A DNA stretch of 64,000 bases from Firmicutes bacterium FC7 (GCA_022760735.1 JAKELU010000001.1:340774-404773); one strand, 5' to 3'. Positions 44,025 to 52,024 are shown, counted from the stretch's first letter. Numbers and translations are program-made. The notes: generated from the sequence alone by a model not told the origin.

Positions 44025-45827
44025 TTGAAAGGAACTATAGTTTCAGCTTGGATACAGACCTGTAGAACGCTTTATGGGGATAAGGTCACTAATGAAGCTT
44101 TAAATAGCTTTAATATCCACAAGGATAAAATTTTTTCACCTATGGAGGATATAGACGATAAGATAGCCTTTGGTATAGTAGATTATGTAGCACAGAAGGT
44201 TTCAAAAACATCAGAAGAAGTGTGGAAGTCTATTGGAAATAACAATATTCTTACTTTCTCAAAAGATTATCCTGCCTTCTTTAGATACAAAAATTTATAT
44301 TCCTTCTTACAAGCCATGTATGATATTCACGTGGTCGTAACAAAAAGAATACCAGGCGCCCGTCCTCCAATTCTAAATATCACTCCAATTAATAAAAATA
44401 CAGCATATATGACTTATTCTTCCCCAAGAGGTATGTTTTCATACTTCTATGGAATGCTTGAGGGTGCTTCTAAATACTTTAAAGAAGATATTGAAACTAA
44501 TATTTTGGAGAAAACTAAGGATTTTACAAAGGTAGAAATTAAATTTAAAGAAGATATTTACTACGAGAAAAAATATTTCTTGAACAAGCTTTTATCTTTT
44601 GGATTTATAAATAAAATGGAATTAAAGATTGCTATTTCATCTTTCTTACTGGTAGGTATACCTACTATGCTCCTTTATAGATTTACTAATTTAATGGTTG
44701 CATTACCTATTAGCTTAATTTTGTCATTAATTATACCATTTATATTAGGTAAAGCATTGTTTAAGCCTCTTGAATATATAAATAGGTCACTAGATAGCCT
44801 AACTTCTAAGGACTTGTCCATTATAGAGGATATAGTTACCAATGATTTCTTTGAAGATATTAATAAAAAGTTAAACGAAATAAAAAAATCCATTAAGACA
44901 GACTTTGTTGGATATAAAGGAACTACAGATGAGCTTAATACCTTTATAGATAAATTTGCTGAGATATCTAACAACATGTCCTATACTTCAAAGGATATCT
45001 CAAGTGTTGTTGAACAGGTAGCAGATGGGGCAATTAGTCAAGCTGAGGAAACAGAACATGTGGCTGCTCAGCTAAATAAATCTGTTGAATCTCTAAATAA
45101 TGTTGTAGATCGGGAAAACAGAGGAAAGTCTCAACTAGAAACTGCTGTAATACAGTTAAATGAAGGGTTCAATGAGTTAAAATCCACATCTGACAGTTTA
45201 AACCAAGTTTTATTACAGTTTTCTCAGGTTCGTAAAAGAGGACAAGCCTTACAAAGTAGAGCTAACGAAGTAAATCAAATTGTTGCTACTGTAGAGAGTA
45301 TCGCCGAGCAAACAAATTTATTAGCTTTAAATGCAAGCATTGAGGCTGCTCGTGTTGGTGAATTTGGAAAAGGCTTTGCAGTAGTCGCCTCTGAAATCAG
45401 AAAGCTTGCAGAAAATTCAAAGGATGCTGTAAAAACCATAAATGATAATTTAGAATCCTTTATTCAGGATATAGATGGTTTTGTAGATGATATAAGCAAT
45501 CAATACAATATACTTGAACAGGAGAATATGAAGCTAAATTCTGTATCTGAGGAGAACAAAGTTTCAACGGATGCTGTATCTAAGGTTTCTACTTTGATAA
45601 TAGAGTTGACTAATGAACTCTCTAAGGAAACTAATTATATAACTACATTATCCTCAAGTATAGAATCCCTAGCTGCAATTGCAGAGGAAAATTCAGCTTC
45701 TTCTGAAGAGGTATCTGCCAACGTTCAAGCTTATACTGAAGAGATTTCAAAAATGATAAGCAATATTCAAGAGTTTAAAAAGGTTAGTCATGAATTTAGT
45801 AAAGAATTGGAAAAGTATGTAGTATAA
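44025..45827 (+). CDS. H-NOX (heme NO/O2-binding) methyl-accepting chemotaxis protein
   Basis: The 600-residue protein has an N-terminal H-NOX heme domain (1-185), a two-helix membrane hairpin (about 205-250), a HAMP-like linker and an MCP signalling domain with the hairpin tip [19 protein letters not shown]. The H-NOX part aligns without gaps to the well-studied thermophilic Caldanaerobacter protein: proximal heme ligand H102, the Y131-S133-R135 propionate motif, P115, and the distal pocket W9, N74 and Y140 that holds O2. Y140 predicts O2 binding rather than NO-only binding. Both ends are cytoplasmic, so it reads intracellular O2 or NO and signals to CheA. Monocistronic; AAAGGAGG before the TTG at 44025. 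Confidence 0.95.
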   Translation: MKGTIVSAWIQTCRTLYGDKVTNEALNSFNIHKDKIFSPMEDIDDKIAFGIVDYVAQKVSKTSEEVWKSIGNNNILTFSKDYPAFFRYKNLYSFLQAMYDIHVVVTKRIPGARPPILNITPINKNTAYMTYSSPRGMFSYFYGMLEGASKYFKEDIETNILEKTKDFTKVEIKFKEDIYYEKKYFLNKLLSFGFINKMELKIAISSFLLVGIPTMLLYRFTNLMVALPISLILSLIIPFILGKALFKPLEYINRSLDSLTSKDLSIIEDIVTNDFFEDINKKLNEIKKSIKTDFVGYKGTTDELNTFIDKFAEISNNMSYTSKDISSVVEQVADGAISQAEETEHVAAQLNKSVESLNNVVDRENRGKSQLETAVIQLNEGFNELKSTSDSLNQVLLQFSQVRKRGQALQSRANEVNQIVATVESIAEQTNLLALNASIEAARVGEFGKGFAVVASEIRKLAENSKDAVKTINDNLESFIQDIDGFVDDISNQYNILEQENMKLNSVSEENKVSTDAVSKVSTLIIELTNELSKETNYITTLSSSIESLAAIAEENSASSEEVSANVQAYTEEISKMISNIQEFKKVSHEFSKELEKYVV

Positions 45828-45842
45828 GATTAGTAATAAATC

Positions 45843-45886
45843 AAATAGAGTCTAAGAAGGTTTTGTAACCTTTTTAGACTCTATTT
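45843..45886. terminator. Bidirectional terminator between H-NOX receptor and mgtE
   Basis: AAATAGAGTCTAA..AAGGTT pairs with AACCTT..TTAGACTCTATTT; T-rich on both sides. Confidence 0.85.
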
Positions 45887-45888
45887 CT

Positions 45889-47226
45889 TTATATGCCTAA
45901 TAGTAAAGTTGCAATTGAAAAGTAAACTGTTAAAGATATGGCATCTACTAATGTAGTTATTAAAGGTCCAGCCATTATTGCTGGATCTATTTTTAGCGTT
46001 TTTGCTATTATTGGCAATACTCCCCCTACCATCTTAGCCATTAGAACTGTTACTATTAAGGTTAGGGAAACAGTTAATGCTACTTTTAATTCAACTTTTT
46101 CTATTACTAGTAATCTTATAAAGTTTGTAATTGAAAGAGTTATACCTACTATTATTCCAACCCTAAATTCCTTCCATAATACTTTAAATTTGTCTTTTAA
46201 TTCTATTTCGCCTGTTGCAAGCCCACGTATTATTAAAGTCGAAGACTGATTTCCAGAATTACCTCCTGTGTCCATAAGCATTGGAATGAACGAAGCTAAA
46301 ATAACAACAGATTGTAATACTTCATTAAACTTAGCTATTATCCTTCCTGTAAAAGTGGCAGACAACATGAGTATCAACAGCCAAGTTATTCTATGCTTTG
46401 CAAGGTTAAACACACTTGTATCCAAATAAGCTACATCTGATGGTGCCATAGCAGCCATTCTTTGGAAGTCTTCTGTTGCTTCTTGTTCCATAACGTCTAC
46501 GATATCATCAACTGTTATAATTCCTGTTAATCTATTTTCATTATCTACTACTGGTAAAGCTAAAAATCCATATTTTTTAAATACATTTGCTACTGTTTCC
46601 TGATCATCGTGAGTATTTACAAAAATTACTTCATCTTGCATTATGTCTGAGATCAGCACATCATCATCAGACGTAACCAAAGTTCTAAGAGATACTATAC
46701 CTTCCAAGGTTCTTTTCTTATCTGTCACATAACATGTATAGATAGTCTCTTTATTTAATCCAGTTTCCTTTAGATGAGCTAGTGCTTCCTTTACAATCAT
46801 TGTCTTTCTTAGCTCAACATACTCGATAGTCATTAGACTACCAGCTGATGATTCTGGATATTTAAGGAACTGATTTATCAGATTTCTTTCCTCTTGAGTA
46901 GAATTTTTAAGTATTTTATTAACTATATTTGATGGCATCTCTTCAATTATATCTATCATATCATCAAAGAAAAGTTCATCTAATATATAGGTTAGCTCCT
47001 TATCTGTAACAGCATTTATTATTTCTCTTTGCTGTTCTGTAGAAAAATGAGCAAATACCTCAACAGCTAAATCCTTGGGAAGCATCCTAAAGATCAGCAA
47101 AGTAGTATTTGTATCAAGAGGGTCTAATATCTCAGCAATATCTACCTCATTCATTTCAGAGAGTATGCTTTTCAACTGTTTATATTGCTTACTCTCAATA
47201 AGTTGTAGGATTTCAAGTTCATTCAT
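45889..47226 (-). CDS. mgtE: Magnesium transporter MgtE
   Basis: The 445-residue protein has an N-terminal helical domain (1-125), two CBS domains (about 130-250; VTDKKRTLEGIVSLRTL and FGFLALPVVDNENRLTG) and five membrane helices (about 280-445) including the pore signature PMLMDTGGNSGNQSSTLIIRG. MgtE is a Mg2+ channel gated by Mg2+ bound to the N and CBS domains. Start ATG has AAGGAGGAAGATT. Upstream lies a leader with a small reading frame and alternative hairpins; I see no M-box signature there. Confidence 0.96.
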   Translation of the reverse strand: MNELEILQLIESKQYKQLKSILSEMNEVDIAEILDPLDTNTTLLIFRMLPKDLAVEVFAHFSTEQQREIINAVTDKELTYILDELFFDDMIDIIEEMPSNIVNKILKNSTQEERNLINQFLKYPESSAGSLMTIEYVELRKTMIVKEALAHLKETGLNKETIYTCYVTDKKRTLEGIVSLRTLVTSDDDVLISDIMQDEVIFVNTHDDQETVANVFKKYGFLALPVVDNENRLTGIITVDDIVDVMEQEATEDFQRMAAMAPSDVAYLDTSVFNLAKHRITWLLILMLSATFTGRIIAKFNEVLQSVVILASFIPMLMDTGGNSGNQSSTLIIRGLATGEIELKDKFKVLWKEFRVGIIVGITLSITNFIRLLVIEKVELKVALTVSLTLIVTVLMAKMVGGVLPIIAKTLKIDPAIMAGPLITTLVDAISLTVYFSIATLLLGI

Positions 47227-47254
47227 AATCTTCCTCCTTATTCAGTTTTTAAGT

Positions 47255-47338
47255 TTAGGAAGACCACAATAAAGGCTTGGATTGTGGTTCTTCCTCATTA
47301 TTTAAATTGCTCTGTTTGGGTAAAGGACTAGAATCCAC
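47255..47338 (-). CDS. Candidate leader peptide upstream of mgtE (27 codons)
   Basis: GTG start at 47338 with AAAGGAG eight bases upstream; 27 codons, stop TAA at 47255, then 28 bases to the mgtE ATG. The peptide is rich in Pro, Ser and acid: it starts MDSSPLPKQ and contains NNEEEPQSKP. The EEEP tract with nearby prolines recalls the ribosome-destabilising leader MgtL, which senses low Mg2+ in enterobacteria. The stop codon falls at the foot of a hairpin (47257-47295). An in-frame ATG six codons upstream lacks a ribosome binding site. Whether it is translated is not shown by sequence. Confidence 0.55.
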   Translation of the reverse strand: MDSSPLPKQSNLNNEEEPQSKPLLWSS

Positions 47339-47343
47339 AATCC
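47257..47343 (-). promoter_or_regulatory. Alternative-hairpin mRNA leader of mgtE
   Basis: Three segments share one sequence: minus-strand GGATTGTGG (47343-47335, covering the leader GTG), CCACAATCC (47287-47279) and ATTGTGG (47270-47264). Segments 1-2 pair over 9 bases; segments 2-3 form part of a 14-bp hairpin (AGGAAGA-CCACAAT with one bulge). Only one can form at a time. Confidence 0.6.
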
Positions 47344-47381
47344 TCACTCCTTTCATACTTATAGTTTCAATTTCTCAATTT

Positions 47382-47410
47382 ATTATAACACAAAGCATCA
47401 CTTATGGAAA
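47382..47410 (-). promoter_or_regulatory. Sigma-A-type promoter of mgtE leader
   Basis: TTTCCA, 17 bases, TGT-TATAAT (extended -10) on the minus strand, giving a start near 47375 and a leader of about 150 bases. Confidence 0.65.
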
Positions 47411-47438
47411 AAAAAGATAAGCTTTTGCTTATCTTTTT
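47411..47438 (-). terminator. Terminator after IscA-like selenoprotein gene
   Basis: AAAAAGATAAGC and GCTTATCTTTTT arms with a TTTT loop; the gene's stop codon overlaps the base of the stem. Confidence 0.85.
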
Positions 47439-47734
47439 TAACAACTTGGACCAACTCTATCTGGTGTTACAGTAAATCCTCTTCTTAACCAGCTATCACC
47501 ATAATCAACTATAAACTTGCCATAACTATTACTTATTTCATCCTCAATGACAAAGTTAAAGTCATCAACCATAATTTTATCATCGCCATCCTTAGGCTCA
47601 TCCAGAGCCAATCCAAATGATGGGCCGCCTCAGCCATAAGATGCAATAAATATCCTTAGTGGTTTATTAGTGTTTTTTGACTCTATTATTTTCTTCAATT
47701 CAGATTTTGCTTTATCAGTAATTTCTATAATCAT
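47438..47734 (-). CDS. IscA/HesB-like selenoprotein (in-frame UGA = Sec)
   Basis: Read with UGA at 47630-47632 as selenocysteine, the frame runs 98 residues from ATG 47734 (AAGGAGGGATTGGTT upstream) to TAA 47438. It begins MIIEITDKAKSELKKIIES and has RIFIASYG-U-GGPSFGLALDE. Sec sits at residue 35, the place of the first conserved cysteine (C35) of IscA; a C-terminal GPSC keeps a second thiol. A SECIS-like hairpin follows the UGA. HesB-like selenoproteins are a known prokaryotic family. Its promoter overlaps a CsoR/CstR-like operator. The role could be redox or Fe-S/sulfur handling; a split pseudogene is the alternative but would not explain the conserved residues on both sides. Confidence 0.88.
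47595..47632 (-). other. Bacterial SECIS element and Sec codon
   Basis: On the minus strand, UGA is followed after 25 bases by the loop of a hairpin GGCTC-TGGAT-GAGCC. Distance, 5-bp stem and G residues in the small apical loop match bacterial SECIS rules. Confidence 0.85.
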
Positions 47735-47755
47735 AACCAATCCCTCCTTATACTT

Positions 47756-47785
47756 TTTATACCCCATAAGGGTATTGCTAAACAA
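47756..47785 (-). promoter_or_regulatory. Promoter with ATACCC-N5-GGGTAT operator (selenoprotein gene)
   Basis: TTGTTT, 18 bases, TATAAA on the minus strand; the palindrome ATACCC-CATAA-GGGTAT (47759-47775) covers the -10 and spacer. Identical geometry to 48975-48993. Confidence 0.7.
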
Positions 47786-47874
47786 CTTAATATTATTATA
47801 TCCGTAAATAAAATTATTGATTATATAATTACATTAACAATTAAAGCCTAAAATAGACTACACCAAAATAAAAA

Positions 47875-47890
47875 GAGGCCTAAAGGCCTC
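47875..47890 (-). terminator. Terminator after small membrane protein gene
   Basis: GAGGCC-TAAA-GGCCTC followed by TTTTTATTTT on the minus strand. Confidence 0.8.
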
Positions 47891-47897
47891 AAATTCA

Positions 47898-48281
47898 CTA
47901 CATTGCTCTACCTGGCATAATGGCATCTACTATACCAATTACAAGGGCTCCAATTATTGAACCCCATATGGATATATTAAATCCTGGAACTATAAATTTT
48001 GTAACATAAAGAATAATTGCAGCAACTAAGAAGCCTGATAATCCTCTACCAAAAGGTGTAGCGTTTATTCCTGTAAACTTTTGAATCAAGTAATCTAAAA
48101 CCCCTATTACTACTGCTGCTAATAACAAACTCCATAGTCCGTCTATAGTAAAGCCAGGTGTGAAAAATGCCGCTATTGCTACAACAATTGCTGTAATTAT
48201 TACTCTCAAGAGCATTTGTCCTATACTAAAATCATTGTCTCTATTTCTTTCATTGTTACGATTTCTTTCGTTATTATCCAT
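47898..48281 (-). CDS. Small membrane protein, phage-holin-4-like superfamily
   Basis: Starting at ATG 48281 (GGAGGTGAGAAT just upstream; the longer start at 48311 lacks one), the protein has an Asn/Arg-rich hydrophilic head (NNERNRNNERNRDND) and four membrane helices with GRGLSGFLVAAI and GLWSLLLAAVVIGVLDYLI. The pattern is that of the chromosomal phage_holin_4_2/YvlD-type family, whose function is not settled. Monocistronic. Confidence 0.75.
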   Translation of the reverse strand: MDNNERNRNNERNRDNDFSIGQMLLRVIITAIVVAIAAFFTPGFTIDGLWSLLLAAVVIGVLDYLIQKFTGINATPFGRGLSGFLVAAIILYVTKFIVPGFNISIWGSIIGALVIGIVDAIMPGRAM

Positions 48282-48475
48282 ATTCTCACCTCCTTTTATA
48301 ATTTTCTCCAAGGAGGTTTGATTTTATACACTTTTACCCCGTGTTAATATTCTAGGAATTTTGGGTAAGAATAAAAAAAGCAAAAGAAATACTATATTAT
48401 ACTAGAAAGTTTAAAAAATATATGCTAGTATATTAGTATGATTTAAAATCCAGATATTATGTAGGAGGAATTCAC

Positions 48476-48661
48476 ATGGAAATTACTAAAGACATGTTAA
48501 TTGGTGAAATCATCAGAAAGAAACCTGAGGCTATAGAAATATTAATGAGATTTGGTATGGGCTGCGTTGGTTGTCCTTCAAGCCAAATGGAAAGCTTAGA
48601 AGAAGCGGCTATGGTTCATGGTTTAAACTTAGACGCACTAATGACTGAATTAAACAAATAG
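48476..48661 (+). CDS. DUF1858 redox-disulfide domain protein
   Basis: The 61-residue protein is one DUF1858 domain: ITKDMLIGEIIRKKPEAIEI, a CxxC motif in GMGCVGCPSSQ, and SLEEAAMVHGLNLDALM. Stand-alone copies are common in anaerobes near hybrid-cluster proteins and sulfur-transfer genes; the vicinal cysteines may bind a metal or form a redox disulfide. GTAGGAGGAATTCAC precedes the ATG. It sits between two genes with the shared palindromic operator, on the opposite strand. Confidence 0.9.
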   Translation: MEITKDMLIGEIIRKKPEAIEILMRFGMGCVGCPSSQMESLEEAAMVHGLNLDALMTELNK

Positions 48662-48680
48662 TTATTAGATACGAAAGAAA

Positions 48681-48698
48681 GGAGAGCAAAAGCTCTCC
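48681..48698. terminator. Bidirectional terminator between DUF1858 and glutaredoxin-like genes
   Basis: GGAGAGC-AAAA-GCTCTCC stem serving both converging genes. Confidence 0.8.
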
Positions 48699-48714
48699 TT
48701 CACTTGATTTTTGA

Positions 48715-48948
48715 CTATTCTTCTTTTAAAAGCTCATCTATTTTTTCTTTATCAAAGCCTACTACTTCCTGACCATTTACTATAAGTACAGGAACTCCCA
48801 TATGTCCCATACTCATAAGTTCTTTTCTTGCTTCCTTATCAGTTTGAACATTCTTTTCTATATATTCTATACCCTTTTCAGTTAAATAATTTTTCGCTAA
48901 AGTACAGTACGGACATGTATTACTAGTGTAAACAGTTACTTCTGCCAT
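48715..48948 (-). CDS. Glutaredoxin-like (NrdH-redoxin type) protein
   Basis: From ATG 48948 (AAGGAGGCGTTTATA upstream; the longer start at 48966 would include that site) the 77-residue protein has the thioredoxin fold of NrdH-redoxins: VTVYTSNTCPYCTLAKNYL with the CPYC active site, the cis-proline loop GVPVLIVNGQEVVGFDK. It can reduce disulfides, with electrons likely from thioredoxin reductase since clostridia mostly lack glutathione. Its promoter spacer is filled by a palindromic operator, so it is probably induced by a thiol, sulfur or copper signal. Confidence 0.92.
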   Translation of the reverse strand: MAEVTVYTSNTCPYCTLAKNYLTEKGIEYIEKNVQTDKEARKELMSMGHMGVPVLIVNGQEVVGFDKEKIDELLKEE

Positions 48949-48972
48949 TATAAACGCCTCCTTCATACCAAT

Positions 48973-49001
48973 ATTATACCCCGCAGGGGTATATAAGTCA
49001 A
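48973..49001 (-). promoter_or_regulatory. Promoter with ATACCC-N5-GGGTAT operator (glutaredoxin-like gene)
   Basis: TTGACT, 17 bases, TATAAT on the minus strand. The spacer is occupied by TATACCCC-GCA-GGGGTATA (48975-48993), a perfect 8+3+8 palindrome, so a bound repressor would block RNA polymerase. Confidence 0.8.
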
Positions 49002-49042
49002 TATCTTTTTTCTTTTTTACCCATTAAAACAATGTATAAACA

Positions 49043-50473
49043 TTAGTCAATAGGGTACATAGGATTTATTGGATAAATTACCTCCCCAGTTAATGGATCA
49101 ATATACATTAGCCAATAACCAGATACTTCGTTTCCAGGAAACCACGTATTGAATCCTGTAGCTCCATTAAATGGATGTTCCTCTTTATAAAAGCCTCCTG
49201 GAACTCCATATACAAAGTATTTTACATCTTCTCCCTCATTATACAGACCAAATATATAATGTCCATGCACTGCCATCATTTCAACAGGGGTAATACTAGT
49301 TTTTGATCTATAGATTCTACCATTATTATCTCCAGTTACATAATTAAAATAAGGAAGGAATCCTTTATCATCTATTTGATAATCTATTCTCCACCAATTA
49401 TACCCAGATAGGGCAACGCTAAATGGGTCAACATATGGGAAATATCTTAGAATGCTTAGAACATAGTTTACTGTCTGAGTCCTTTGGATAACCTTCTTGC
49501 TATGATCATACTCAAAATCGTTGATGCTAATATTTTCCTCATGGATATCATCTGCTTGGACTTCAGGTTCAAATTCCACTTCAGCAGCAGTCTCTTCAAA
49601 TCCAGTTAAGTCAGTTGTTAATTCTTCAGCAGCCTCAGTGATTATTTCTTCAATATTTATTTCTTCTGTATTTATTTCTTCAATTTCATCTAATTCTATT
49701 GCAACCGGTTCCTCTTCAAGGCCAAGATCTGCAATAGGCTCAAATTCCGGTACAAATGGTTCTGATTCCGATTCGATTAATATTTCCGATTCAACTAGTA
49801 CCTCTGGTTCTTCTAATATTTCTACATTCTCTACTATTTCTGGGTCTTTTTCCTGGAGTTCTTCTACTATTTCGGGCTCTTCTGATATTCCAGATCCCTC
49901 TTCAAATTTATCTACGACCATAGGTTGTTCTTCAATCAATATAATCTCTTCTATTTCTTCTTGCTCTTCCATTTTTTCTTCAACTGCCGCTAACTCAATA
50001 ATTGATTCCTGTTCTACTTTTGGCTCTTCTAAAATTTCTAGAGTTTCTAATTTAGGCTCTTCTTCTTTTTCTGGGACAGCTTCCATTGACTTAATATATC
50101 TTTCTATAGAACCATCTTCTTTGCCAGTATAAGCTCCCATTAGAATATCCTTATCTCTTGAAATAAGGATTCCGTTTAACTTATCCATTGAAAAGCCTTT
50201 GGACTCTAGATCCGATAGGTTGAAATCAATTTCTTCTCTACCCTTACCGCTCTTATCTGTATATACTTTTCCTAGAACATAACTATTATCCTTGCCGACG
50301 AGCAATACGTTGTAGAATTGATCACTTTCTGCATTTTCTAGAGATAATGAAAAATTACCTTTCAATCCCTTAATCTCTATTTTACCATGACCTTTAGGAT
50401 TAAGGCCTGAAATGTTCCCATAGTCTTTTTTTAGTATGATAAACTTCTTAGTATATCCTAGAACTCCAGCCAT
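49043..50473 (-). CDS. Large acidic protein of unknown function
   Basis: The 476-residue protein has three parts. The N-terminal 130 residues form a beta-rich domain (YGNISGLNPKGHGKIEIKGL...). The middle, about 135-330, is a low-complexity tract of Glu with Ile, Val and Pro (for example EILEEPEVLVESEILIESES). The C-terminal 145 residues are aromatic- and Gly-rich (YFPYVDPFSVALSGYNWWRI; GYWLMYIDPLTGEVIYPINP). No signal peptide. I do not recognise a named family. Position next to ksgA, near the slot of yabG in Bacillus, and among coat genes hints at a spore-associated role, but this is guesswork. Start has GGGGGGAT. Confidence 0.75.
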   Translation of the reverse strand: MAGVLGYTKKFIILKKDYGNISGLNPKGHGKIEIKGLKGNFSLSLENAESDQFYNVLLVGKDNSYVLGKVYTDKSGKGREEIDFNLSDLESKGFSMDKLNGILISRDKDILMGAYTGKEDGSIERYIKSMEAVPEKEEEPKLETLEILEEPKVEQESIIELAAVEEKMEEQEEIEEIILIEEQPMVVDKFEEGSGISEEPEIVEELQEKDPEIVENVEILEEPEVLVESEILIESESEPFVPEFEPIADLGLEEEPVAIELDEIEEINTEEINIEEIITEAAEELTTDLTGFEETAAEVEFEPEVQADDIHEENISINDFEYDHSKKVIQRTQTVNYVLSILRYFPYVDPFSVALSGYNWWRIDYQIDDKGFLPYFNYVTGDNNGRIYRSKTSITPVEMMAVHGHYIFGLYNEGEDVKYFVYGVPGGFYKEEHPFNGATGFNTWFPGNEVSGYWLMYIDPLTGEVIYPINPMYPID

Positions 50474-50536
50474 AAAAATCCCCCCTATTAAACTTTATTT
50501 AAGTATCCGATTGAAAACGAGAATACCTCGTTACAA

Positions 50537-51406
50537 TTATATGTTTAAAGGGGGTAATTCTGTACTAAGTTTGATAAAATCTTCCACAGAAATATTTTCT
50601 GCTCTTTCTTCTGCTTTGATACCGCTATTTTCTAATGCATTTCTAATTGTATCTTTATCGACATCAAAGCCAAATGTCGAAAGGGCATTTATTATTGTCT
50701 TTCGCCTCTTTGAAAACGCAGCCTTAACTACTTTAAAGAACTGAGCTCTATCAATATCAGGTAAATTGTCCTTAAGCTCAAGTTTAATAACTGCAGAGTC
50801 TACTTTAGGTTTAGGCATAAATACCGTATTTGGCACCTTTACAACTATTTGGGGATTTGAATAGAAGTTCACAAATACTGACAAGGAGCCATAGTTCTTG
50901 CTACCAGGCTTTGCCATCATCCTATCTGCCACTTCTTTTTGAACCATTACTGTTAAAGATTCTATATTTAGCCCTTCTTCTAATAGCTTGCCAATTATCG
51001 GTGTGGTTACATAATAAGGAAGATTGGCTACTACCTTTATTGGCCCGCCATCAAACTTTTCATCTATTAACTGTTTTAAATCTATTTTTAGAATATCACC
51101 ATAGACCACTTCTACATTATCATAGCCTTCAAGGGTTTCATCTAAAATTGGTAACAATTTTCTATCAAGCTCTACTGCAACTACCTTCTTTGCATTTATT
51201 GCTAGTTCCTCAGTTAAGGTTCCCATACCAGGACCTATTTCAAGGACATAAGAATCCTTCGTAATGTTAGCTCCCTGAGCTATTTTTCTAACAATATTTC
51301 CATCTATTAAAAAGTTTTGTCCGAGGCTTTTAGAGAAAGTAAAACCATATTTGTCTAGAACTTCTTTAATTTGTTTAGGAGAATATAGTCTTCTATTTTC
51401 CATCAT
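50537..51406 (-). CDS. rsmA: 16S rRNA (A1518/A1519) dimethyltransferase RsmA/KsgA
   Basis: The protein of about 289 residues has SLGQNFLIDGNIVRKI, the SAM loop LEIGPGMGTLTEEL, VELDRKLLP and the catalytic NLPYYVTTPI. It dimethylates two adenines in the 3' end of 16S rRNA. I prefer ATG 51406, with AGAGG seven bases upstream, over the TTG at 51412. Overlaps the end of rnmV by 14 bases, the standard rnmV-ksgA pair. Confidence 0.97.
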   Translation of the reverse strand: MMENRRLYSPKQIKEVLDKYGFTFSKSLGQNFLIDGNIVRKIAQGANITKDSYVLEIGPGMGTLTEELAINAKKVVAVELDRKLLPILDETLEGYDNVEVVYGDILKIDLKQLIDEKFDGGPIKVVANLPYYVTTPIIGKLLEEGLNIESLTVMVQKEVADRMMAKPGSKNYGSLSVFVNFYSNPQIVVKVPNTVFMPKPKVDSAVIKLELKDNLPDIDRAQFFKVVKAAFSKRRKTIINALSTFGFDVDKDTIRNALENSGIKAEERAENISVEDFIKLSTELPPLNI

Positions 51407-51938
51407 TATCAATCCTCTCCATAGCCTTTAGGAATTCTTCTCTTGTTATTCCAAAATTATTTAACCTATTTAAAAACTGCTTAGCATTAGCATAGCCTAT
51501 CCCAAGAATCTCTCCAAGCTTTTCTCTTTTTTGACTAGAATCAGGTCCACCAGATAGCCCAAAGTCAATTAAGTCTTCCTTTGTAAATTGTTTTTGAACC
51601 TCGATTATTTCTGGACGAGCTTTTGTAATTGCTTCTATAATATCTTCTTTTGTTGCATTTTCAACCCCAATATCTCCTTTCTTTAAAGCCTTTCCTTGAG
51701 GTAAAAAAGCATGTTTACAGTTTTTAATTTTACTTGCTAAGTCTCTTCTAATTTTTTCACCCATATAATCTGGATCCGTAAGAATAATAATACCTCTTCT
51801 TTCTGCCAATGCCTTAAGAGTTTCTACTAATTCCTTGTTATATCCAAATCCATTTGTGGCTATTACTTCGCATTCAAGTGCAGCCTTTACGGCTGTTATA
51901 TCGTCTTTTCCTTCAACTACTATTACTTCTTTTATCAT
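51393..51938 (-). CDS. rnmV: Ribonuclease M5
   Basis: The 181-residue protein opens with a TOPRIM domain: VVVEGKDDITAVKAAL (catalytic Glu), LTDPDYMGEKIRRDLA (DxD) and KGDIGVENATKEDI. RNase M5 does the final processing of 5S rRNA in Firmicutes. AAAGGAGAAATC precedes the ATG. Next to ksgA as usual. Confidence 0.97.
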   Translation of the reverse strand: MIKEVIVVEGKDDITAVKAALECEVIATNGFGYNKELVETLKALAERRGIIILTDPDYMGEKIRRDLASKIKNCKHAFLPQGKALKKGDIGVENATKEDIIEAITKARPEIIEVQKQFTKEDLIDFGLSGGPDSSQKREKLGEILGIGYANAKQFLNRLNNFGITREEFLKAMERIDNDGK

Positions 51939-52024
51939 GATTTCTCCTTTAGTTAATTTCCATTACCTAGGTCCAGAAATACAGACTTTAATGAATACTC
52001 CTTCAAAGCTCTGCATTTCTGTAG

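Noticed and set aside
47227-47410. M-box (ykoK) Mg2+ riboswitch before mgtE
   Set aside because: The conserved M-box core (GTTAGGTGAGGCTCC-like) is not present.
47598-47734. Selenoprotein gene as a nonsense pseudogene
   Set aside because: Coding signal continues to a proper stop and terminator, a SECIS hairpin follows the UGA, and the UGA replaces a conserved family cysteine.
49521-50132. Plus-strand Ser-rich frame of 203 codons
   Set aside because: Reverse complement of the Glu-rich tract of the acidic protein; composition is an artefact of GAA/GAG repeats.
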